From assembly GCA_904501985.1 (NCBI GenBank), contig CAJGCT010000058.1, positions 1 through 7,049 of the forward strand: a stretch of 7,049 bases of DNA, in the 5' to 3' direction. Shown in pieces: positions 1 through 5,800 of the stretch. The position numbers were made by a program, and so were the translations under genes. How positions within the stretch are numbered: the stretch's first letter is position 1; every line of letters begins with the position of its first letter. Origin of the DNA: an uncultured Clostridia bacterium. Its GTDB lineage: Bacteria; Bacillota; Clostridia; Oscillospirales; CAG-272. The notes beneath the pieces were generated by a model. That model had not been told where the DNA came from. It saw nothing but the letters and a program-made list of their open reading frames with translations, and did no database searches.

Positions 1-132
1 AAATACGCCTGCGGCGTGTGAAATTCGCCTCGACGGCGAGTGGGTGGATTTAATTTCACTTGATGCATAGCATCAAATTACACAATTCACGGAGTTGATT
101 ATTTCACCGTGAGCGCAAGCGAACGATTTCAC
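1..132. repeat. Hairpin-array intergenic repeat with ATTTCAC spacers
   Basis: Non-coding stretch made of short inverted repeats joined by a recurring spacer. ATTTCAC occurs at 53-59, 101-107 and 126-132, a shorter AATTCAC at 84-90, and a reverse-complement-like TGAAATTC at 19-26. Between them lie small hairpins: ACGCC/GGCGT (5-9/13-17), TCGCC/GGCGA (25-29/35-39), TTGATGC/GCATCAA (60-66/70-76) and TCACGG/CCGTGA (87-92/107-112). The stems differ in sequence while the spacer is kept, so this is a mosaic of palindromic units rather than one repeat. I infer a dispersed non-coding repeat family of the host genome. The array may begin left of the window. No open reading frame or tRNA is visible here. 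Confidence 0.6.
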
Positions 133-199
133 TAAAAACTGTGAGAGTTCAAATTCATACATAATACTATTTAAGATATCTTTTTTGTAGCCCTTAGAC

Positions 200-229
200 A
201 AAAATCCCACGCCAAAGCGTGGGATTTTT
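200..229. terminator. Rho-independent terminator, possibly bidirectional
   Basis: A perfect 13-bp stem (200-212 with 217-229) closes on the loop CAAA. The stem ends in five A on the left and five T on the right, so it has a T-tract in both directions; further T-runs follow on the plus strand. No gene in the window uses it directly. The most likely client is a plus-strand gene ending left of the window. It could also catch read-through from the minus-strand regulator after the terminator at 311-342. Confidence 0.8.
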
Positions 230-260
230 ACTTTTTCACTTTTTACTCCTCACTTTTTAC
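230..260. repeat. Short ACTTTTT direct repeats
   Basis: ACTTTTT occurs at 230-236, 238-244 and 252-258, next to the terminator. This is low-complexity intergenic sequence. It may simply extend the T-rich tail of the terminator, and I see no other function. Confidence 0.4.
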
Positions 261-292
261 TTATCAGATGGGATTTTCGGAAAGTAATGCAC

Positions 293-309
293 TGCTGCGT
301 GCCGCAGCA
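293..309. repeat. Small GC-rich inverted repeat
   Basis: TGCTGCG (293-299) and CGCAGCA (303-309) form a 7-bp stem with a 3-nt loop, just beyond the T-tract of the terminator at 311-342. It has no T-run of its own. It may be a second stem in the 3' end of the regulator transcript or another palindromic intergenic unit. Confidence 0.45.
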
Positions 310-310
310 C

Positions 311-342
311 AAAAATCCCCTGTAGATTTGATCTACAGGGGA
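311..342 (-). terminator. Rho-independent terminator of the AraC-family gene
   Basis: Read on the minus strand, a perfect 12-bp stem (331-342 pairing with 316-327, 3-nt loop 328-330) is followed by five T (311-315). It lies 31 bp past the stop codon of the minus-strand regulator, which fits its transcript end and indicates a single-gene transcript. Confidence 0.85.
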
Positions 343-373
343 AATCTATTAAACTGTGTACCGATGCAGCTGA

Positions 374-1312
374 CTATTTTATCATGCGCCGCTTTGATAC
401 GTATTTGCTGTATTCGGTGGGCGTCATGCCGGTCTGCTTTTTGAATACCTTTGAGAAATATCCCGATGAGGAAAAACCCAGCCTTTCGGATATCTCGGCA
501 AAGCTGTCCGGGCATTCTCTTATGAGCTTCTCAGCCCTCTCGGTCTTCATTCGGTTGAAATATTCCATAAGGCCACAGCGTGTCTCGGTTCTGAATTTTT
601 TGGTAAGCGACGACTGACTGACTCCGAAATGTGCGCACACATCGCGTATGGTAAGTCTCTTTGAGAGATTATCTTCAAGGTATGATATCACGTCCTCAAC
701 AAGCTTTGATGAGTCGATATACACATTTGCCTTTTGAGATTCGTTAACAAGCAGGTCGATTCCGCGAAGACGGCAATAGACCATTGAGAGAAAGCGTTCA
801 AGAGAGGATGAGATAAATCCAAGCACCACATCCGGTGTTCCCGGCTTAAAACGCATTCCTCTGAACGGCTCATTGAATTTAAGAAGCTCACAGCTTCGTG
901 CGCAGGTCTTTATGACGTCAAGGAGAATATGAACCTCCTCCTCGCACAGCATTGTGGGCTCTTCCTCAAAAATACTCATCGCCTCGGAGTGGCAGATAAA
1001 GCTTATAAGTGCGATACCGGCTCTGTCACTGCGCCACTCGTATGTAGAGGTTTTATTTGCAGGGCGGTAGAACATCATTCCTTTGGATATTTTATATTCT
1101 CCGCACTCTGTCTTGTACACACCTTCTCCGTCCAACATCAGCATTATCTGAGAAAAGCTGTACTTTTCAAGCCGCGGCTCAAACTTCGGCTTACTCGAAT
1201 AGTAATACGCCGACACTACCGCCGAAACATTGAAGGCTTTTATATTTTCGATAATATTAGTATTGAAATCCTTGCCATCTGCCGACATAACCGAATTTTT
1301 ATCGCTGTTCAC
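374..1312 (-). CDS. AraC/XylS-family transcriptional regulator
   Basis: Cytosolic DNA-binding regulator of about 312 residues, usual for a one-component AraC-family protein. The C-terminal part is the typical double helix-turn-helix: first HTH around residues 220-240 (LTIRDVCAHFGVSQSSLTKKF), second around 270-290 (SFAEISERLGFSSSGYFSKVF), followed by the conserved TGMTPTEYSK tail. The N-terminal part (roughly 30-110) looks like a cupin-type sensor, with a GEGVYKTECGEYKISKGMM stretch, so a small ligand, often a sugar, is likely. The frame is open up to a TTG at 1372, but that codon has no ribosome binding site. GTG at 1312 follows AGGAGG at 1324-1329 with 11 nt between and is preferred; ATG at 1288 lacks such a site. 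It is divergent to the oxidoreductase gene. Three 15-bp motifs lie in its own leader and suggest autoregulation. Codon choice is less C-ending than in the two plus-strand genes. The ligand cannot be read from sequence. Confidence 0.9.
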   Translation of the reverse strand: MNSDKNSVMSADGKDFNTNIIENIKAFNVSAVVSAYYYSSKPKFEPRLEKYSFSQIMLMLDGEGVYKTECGEYKISKGMMFYRPANKTSTYEWRSDRAGIALISFICHSEAMSIFEEEPTMLCEEEVHILLDVIKTCARSCELLKFNEPFRGMRFKPGTPDVVLGFISSSLERFLSMVYCRLRGIDLLVNESQKANVYIDSSKLVEDVISYLEDNLSKRLTIRDVCAHFGVSQSSLTKKFRTETRCGLMEYFNRMKTERAEKLIRECPDSFAEISERLGFSSSGYFSKVFKKQTGMTPTEYSKYVSKRRMIK

Positions 1313-1323
1313 CTCTGTGCACA

Positions 1324-1329
1324 CCTCCT
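1324..1329 (-). promoter_or_regulatory. Ribosome binding site deciding the regulator start
   Basis: On the minus strand this reads AGGAGG, followed by 11 nt and an in-frame GTG at 1312-1310. The spacing is slightly long. The longer in-frame TTG start at 1372 has no purine-rich site before it and would place the AGGAGG and two 15-bp operator-like motifs inside the coding sequence, so the GTG start is better supported. Confidence 0.65.
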
Positions 1330-1332
1330 GTG

Positions 1333-1386
1333 TGTCGGATTTTGCAAATATGTCGGATTTTACAAAAAACAAGTAGGATTTTGCAT
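1333..1386. promoter_or_regulatory. Three 15-bp operator-like direct repeats
   Basis: Plus-strand TGTCGGATTTTGCAA (1333-1347), TGTCGGATTTTACAA (1351-1365) and AGTAGGATTTTGCAT (1372-1386) start 18 and 21 bp apart, so they lie close to the same face of the helix. The last copy touches the -35 box of the oxidoreductase promoter. AraC-family dimers are known to bind asymmetric half-sites arranged as direct repeats about 21 bp apart, and activators commonly sit next to the -35 box. I infer that these are binding sites for the adjacent regulator. They also lie in its own leader or promoter, so it may control itself. A related copy is at 2669-2683. Confidence 0.6.
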
Positions 1387-1414
1387 TGCAATTTTTCTTT
1401 GTTTGATGTATGAT
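1386..1414 (+). promoter_or_regulatory. Sigma-A-like promoter of the oxidoreductase gene
   Basis: TTGCAA (1386-1391) and TATGAT (1409-1414) are separated by exactly 17 bp. The predicted transcript start near 1421 would give a leader of about 85 nt. The 15-bp motifs lie immediately upstream, suiting activation by an AraC-type protein. Confidence 0.6.
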
Positions 1415-1459
1415 ATTGATGTAAGAAATTTGTGTGTAAAATAATTATAACCCAGCAAA

Positions 1460-1482
1460 ACAAATTTGTCAAGTGCAAATTT
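1460..1482 (+). repeat. Inverted repeat in the oxidoreductase leader
   Basis: AAATTTG (1462-1468) and CAAATTT (1476-1482) can pair around a 7-nt loop, and ACAAATTTGT (1460-1469) is itself a perfect palindrome. It lies just before the ribosome binding site at 1491-1498. The AT-only core makes any RNA hairpin weak, so it could equally be a protein-binding site or chance. Confidence 0.3.
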
Positions 1483-1505
1483 AAACAAAAAAAGGAGAAT
1501 TTACC

Positions 1506-2519
1506 ATGAAAACCAATTTCAAGGTAGGCATTATCGGTCTCGTAATGGGCAGACGCCACATTGAAGGTCTTAAAGAGCGCGGTATCGAGATTGCTGCCAT
1601 TTGTGATATAGACGCTGATCGTCTTAAAGCTGAGGGTGACAACTACGGTATTCCGGAAGACCGCCGCTACACCGATTGGAAGGATCTTCTCAAGATCGAC
1701 GATATGAACTGCGTTATCATCGTTACTCCCGACCAGACTCACCGCGAAATGTCTGAGGCATTCCTCTCCGCAGGCAAGCACGTTCTCTGCGAGAAGCCTC
1801 TTGCACTCACCCGTGAGGACCTCACTGCCATCATCAAGGCGGCTGAGGGAGCAAACACCAAGTTCATGGTTGGTCAGGTTTGCCGTTTCTGCCCTGCTTT
1901 CAAGAAAGCTAAGGAGCTTATCACAAACGGTACTATCGGTGATGTTTACTTCGTTGAATCCGAGTATGCTCACGACTACGCGAAGATTCTTCACGCATGG
2001 CGCGCAGATCCCCTCCGTCACGGCGTTGTAGGCGGCGGCTGTCATGCAGTTGACCTTCTCCGCTGGCTCGTTGGCGACCCCGAGGAGGTATTCGCTTACG
2101 GAAGCCACAAGCTCCTTCCCCAGGTTACATACGATGACGCTACCATCTCCGTTCTCAAGTTCGGCGACGGTATAATCGGTAAGGTATTCGTATCCACCGG
2201 ATGCAAGCGTCCTTACACCATGCGTACCCTTATCTACGGTACCAAGGGCACCATCATCTGCGACAACAAGTCCGCAGAGCTTACTCTCTACACTCTCGGT
2301 GCTGACGGAATCTCCGTTAACCCCACTCCTGAGATGATCCCCGTTGAAATCAAGGACCACAATGTTGGCGAGGAATTCGACGTATTCATGGATCACATCG
2401 AAAACAACACCCCTGTTGTTATGACTGCATACGAGGGTGCTAAGACCATTGCAACCTGCTTTGCTATCGTTGAGTCCGCAAAGACCGGCAAGCCTGTAGT
2501 TCCTAACTACGAATTCTAA
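1506..2519 (+). CDS. Gfo/Idh/MocA-family NAD(P)-dependent oxidoreductase
   Basis: Cytosolic sugar or sugar-acid dehydrogenase-like protein of 337 residues, the usual family length. The ATG follows AAAGGAGA (1491-1498) at good spacing. The N-terminal Rossmann part has the first nucleotide-binding loop GIIGLVMGRRH (8-18) and an acidic residue after the second strand (ICDID, D34), which suggests NAD(H). The family hallmark EKP is at 96-98, with K97 as the expected catalytic lysine. The second hallmark reads GGGCHAVDLLRW (176-187), with H180 at the catalytic histidine position. Two oddities are visible: the middle glycine of the loop is valine (V13), and the aspartate expected four residues before the histidine is glycine (G176). 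Family members oxidise or reduce many sugars, inositols and amino sugars, so the substrate cannot be assigned. It is transcribed alone, between its own promoter and terminator. The many C-ending codons suggest high expression. Confidence 0.9.
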   Translation: MKTNFKVGIIGLVMGRRHIEGLKERGIEIAAICDIDADRLKAEGDNYGIPEDRRYTDWKDLLKIDDMNCVIIVTPDQTHREMSEAFLSAGKHVLCEKPLALTREDLTAIIKAAEGANTKFMVGQVCRFCPAFKKAKELITNGTIGDVYFVESEYAHDYAKILHAWRADPLRHGVVGGGCHAVDLLRWLVGDPEEVFAYGSHKLLPQVTYDDATISVLKFGDGIIGKVFVSTGCKRPYTMRTLIYGTKGTIICDNKSAELTLYTLGADGISVNPTPEMIPVEIKDHNVGEEFDVFMDHIENNTPVVMTAYEGAKTIATCFAIVESAKTGKPVVPNYEF

Positions 2520-2530
2520 TTTAAAAAGTC

Positions 2531-2580
2531 AAAACAGACAAGCGCTACTGCCTGTACAGGTGGAAGCGCTTGTCTGTTTT
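2531..2580 (+). terminator. Rho-independent terminator of the oxidoreductase gene
   Basis: A perfect 16-bp stem (2531-2546 with 2565-2580) begins 11 bp after the stop codon and ends in a run of five T (2577-2581). The 18-nt loop contains a perfect 10-nt palindrome, CCTGTACAGG (2551-2560), that could form an apical mini-stem. It separates the oxidoreductase transcript from the following large gene. Confidence 0.9.
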
Positions 2581-2668
2581 TGTGTGGTACGGCACGGCTA
2601 TGACCGAAGCCGCCAAACGCGGCGCAGGTGTCCCTTTCGTGCTTTTTCACAATTTGCGCTCATATTTT

Positions 2669-2683
2669 TTGTCAAATCCTACA
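2669..2683 (+). promoter_or_regulatory. Fourth copy of the operator-like motif
   Basis: TTGTCAAATCCTACA matches the reverse complement of the repeat at 1351-1365 at 13 of 15 positions, and shares the AAATCC core with all three upstream copies. It lies about 37 bp before the -35 box of the large gene's promoter. Its orientation relative to transcription is opposite to that at the oxidoreductase promoter. I infer a binding site for the same AraC-family regulator. Confidence 0.45.
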
Positions 2684-2720
2684 CATTTTTGTTTTAAGGC
2701 TATTTTATCCACAAACGCTA

Positions 2721-2749
2721 TTGATTTTTTGTAAAATTTATGCTATAAT
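2721..2749 (+). promoter_or_regulatory. Sigma-A-like promoter of the surface-protein gene
   Basis: TTGATT (2721-2726) and a perfect TATAAT (2744-2749) are 17 bp apart, with an extended -10 TGC just before. The transcript should start near 2757, giving a leader of about 55 nt. The spacer contains TTTTTTGTAAAAT (2725-2737), which also occurs inverted among the operator-like repeats at 1357-1369. Confidence 0.75.
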
Positions 2750-2811
2750 ATCGTACGTGTGCGTAAAGTTTTATGCATATGAAAAAACATTTATCATGAG
2801 GAGAAATTTTT

Positions 2812-5800
2812 ATGAAAACAAGAAGCAAATCTCTCATTTCCTTGCTTCTGACATTGACCCTCATCGTTTCTGTTTTCACAGCGGCGATAGTATCAGTCAA
2901 TGCAGCAACACTTGGTTCCGAACCGATTTCGGAGAAATCTTCGGCCTATACTAACGGCCAAAAACAACCCAAAGATATGGAAAAGATCATCATTGACTTC
3001 CGCAGTGAGGAGGCTTTCGCCAAAACAGGCGGTAAGTACTATCAGCATACCCCCACTGACGCGGAGCCTGACCCGCTCACAGGCGGTAAATACTCCTGGG
3101 ACAGCAAAAACCAGGCAATGAAGATTGAGTACAGCGAAAGCAAGGGCCAAAAGCCGTACAGAATCATGCTCGGAATCAACAGAGCACGCGGTTTTTCTGC
3201 CGATTACAACGAAATCGCCATCGTATACCGCGTTGTAAGCAACAAGGACTATACTGTACGCCTTTCAAACTCCCCCAATCAAGGTAAGGCGCTGACATAC
3301 AGCAGCACTGACACCACAAGCCCTGTGGGAACGCTCAACAAGCAGCGCAAGGAGCTGAAAAATGACGGTTGGAACATTCTTTTCGGAGCTATCGACGAAA
3401 AGGATGCAAACGACAAGTGCATTCTCAGCAGATGGCTTTCCGGAAGCATAAATACTCTTTCCTTTGATATCGACGATAAAAACGCCGAGATTTACATAAA
3501 AGAAATTGTATTTTTCAAGGATTCCGCTGATGCTACCACATACCACAACCTGGTAGATCTCGCAAAAGACCCCACTGAGTATATGTCAGATGCGGAAAAG
3601 GCTACCCTTTTATCCGCCAGCATCACTCCATCGGCACCTGCCAAAGTACCGCTTGAAGAACAGCCTGACCCCGTATTCATGAAATTTGCGGGTTCCGTGG
3701 GACTTATTAAATCCAAGGCTACTCTCTTCAGCAGCCCTAATGCGGGTGAGAGCGGTTCCTACAGCTACAAAACTGTAGACGGTACTCAGGCTCTTAAGCT
3801 TAACTACCTCCCCTACAGCTCTTTCCCGAGTTATCGTTGTATGCCTGCATTTACCCAAGCAGGAATTCTCACCAATCAGCACAAATACGTAAGAATCACC
3901 TATATGACCACCGATACGTTAGCCGCTCAGATAGTGCTTATCAACAACAAGGCACCTTCCGACAATGTAGTTCTTGCAGGCAACACCTCCGTATCCGGCG
4001 GCAAATGGGTAACATCAAATGCTGTTGACATCGCATCCGGTGAATTGCTTAAGAGATTTATGGATCTCTCCCACTGCACACTCGGTTATACTTCCTCAAG
4101 CGAAAATTCCGAAATCTACATAAAAGAGATCGGATTCTTTGCATCCCCCGAGCAGGCATACGCCTACTACGGTGATGAACCCACTGAGGAGGCTGCAAGC
4201 CTCAGCGTACTGAGTTTTGTGGGCTTTGACGCTACCGGCACTGTCAACAAATCCGACAGCACCTACGGAAATACAGAAATAAACGAGCTTGACGGTACTC
4301 TTGACATCAAATACGCCCCCCGCACCACCCACGGTGTAAACTACATGGCAAAGATTCTCTTCAAAAAGAACAGCAAAAAGCCAAGTCCGGCAGAATGCTT
4401 TGTGCGCGTGATTTATGCGGCAGATATGCCCGAGGGTGCTGCACCTGCCTCTATGGGACTCATAAACGATAGGACCGGTACTAACAATATTCTCGTTTCC
4501 GAAGTAAAGGATACTAACGGCGAGTTTGTGCTTTCCGCTCCGGTACAGTTAGACCAAGATTCCATGTCCCGTTTTTCCGCTGCCAGCCACAACTCACTGA
4601 ACGTTACTTCTAAAGAAGAAAACTGCGTATACAAGATCAAGGCAATTTATTTCTTCGCGACTGAGGAGAAGGCAAACGAGTTCGAGCTTGCTAAGGATAA
4701 TGCTCATAAGATTACAATAAACGGCAATGATATTTCAAAATATCAGATAGTAATATCCGCAAACGAATTTACCGCTATCACAGATGCGGCTAACAAGCTT
4801 GCATACCGTATAAAGACTCTTACGGGCATCGAAATTCCCGTTGTTACCGACAAGACTCCTGCCGGCGAATACGAGATCCTCGTCGGTCAGTCTGAGCGTG
4901 AGCTTTCAAAAACCCTGCTTAAGTCTTACAACGACGGCGAGGAAGCATATAAGCGTTATGCCGCAAAGCTTGAGGGTAACACGCTGGTTATCACCTCCGC
5001 TCTTCCCTATGCCACAGAGAATGCGATAGGGGTTCTGCTTTCAAGCTTCCTTTACGAGGGTATCTCCACGATTCCTGAAATCATTGAGCTTGATGAATCC
5101 TGCAAGTTTGACGGAAAATCCACCACTCTCGTCAAGTATACCAATTGGGCAATGGTCACAAATGTGGCAGACCCTGAAGTTTACACCGACAACTTTGATA
5201 CCGACGGCAAATATTTCACCGAGGACAATAACGCACAGATATTCAACATCGCAAACGGCACAATGAGCGGCAAGGCAACCGATGAGGCTATAACCTACAT
5301 TCATGTTTTTGAAGCAAACGCCTCTATTGCCGCAAAGCTCACCTTGACAGGTGCCGCAGCAGATTCCGATTTCGGTCTCATGCTCCGTTACACCGGTAAG
5401 GACGCCTTCGTAAAGGCAGGCTATGACTTTACAAAGGGCGCATGGTACATTCTCTCTCGCGAGGGCGCGGATTTCTACAGCGACTACCGCTACTCCGCTC
5501 CATTTGCCCTTTCCGAAAACACCGCATACAATGCCGAGCTTACGGCAGACGGAACCACCGCTGTGCTTAAGATAAACGGCACCGAGGTACTCCGCGCAGA
5601 CGGCATTACCCAGGTAACTCCCGGTAAGATCGGTGTTTTTGCAAAGAACGTAACTCTCAGCGTTGACGATGTTAAGGTTGTCCTGCTCTCCGGCATGGGC
5701 ACCATTATTAAGGACGTATATCACACGCTTCTTCCCGACAACTCCTACCGTGAGGGCGGCTCTGTATTTGAGATGAACGACGGAACTCTCAACTACACCT

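Noticed and set aside
1..132. CRISPR array
   Set aside because: The repeated element is only about 7 nt, unit spacing is irregular (roughly 17-48 bp), and the intervening segments are palindromes rather than unique spacers.
929..1444. Plus-strand open frame of 171 codons opposite the regulator
   Set aside because: It is antisense to a well-supported AraC-family gene and runs through the operator and promoter region; no ribosome binding site or family motif.
1299..2396. Long open frame of 365 codons on the minus strand opposite the oxidoreductase
   Set aside because: It mirrors a clear Gfo/Idh/MocA gene with a ribosome binding site and hallmark motifs. Its translation is low-complexity and matches no family; it is a by-product of biased codon use on the plus strand.
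2600..2734. Possible 44-codon small protein before the surface-protein gene
   Set aside because: There is no ribosome binding site before the ATG, the frame runs through the operator-like site and the -35 box, and the translation has no features of a leader peptide.
2628..2954. Plus-strand frame of 108 codons overlapping the start of the large gene
   Set aside because: It is out of frame with the signal peptide, spans the promoter, and ends shortly after. The ATG at 2812 has a proper ribosome binding site and a classic signal peptide.
5041..5724. Open frame of 227 codons on the minus strand within the surface-protein gene
   Set aside because: It lies antisense to the concanavalin-like region of a continuous 1412-codon frame, has no recognisable motifs, and is Gly/Val/Cys-rich as expected of an antisense shadow.
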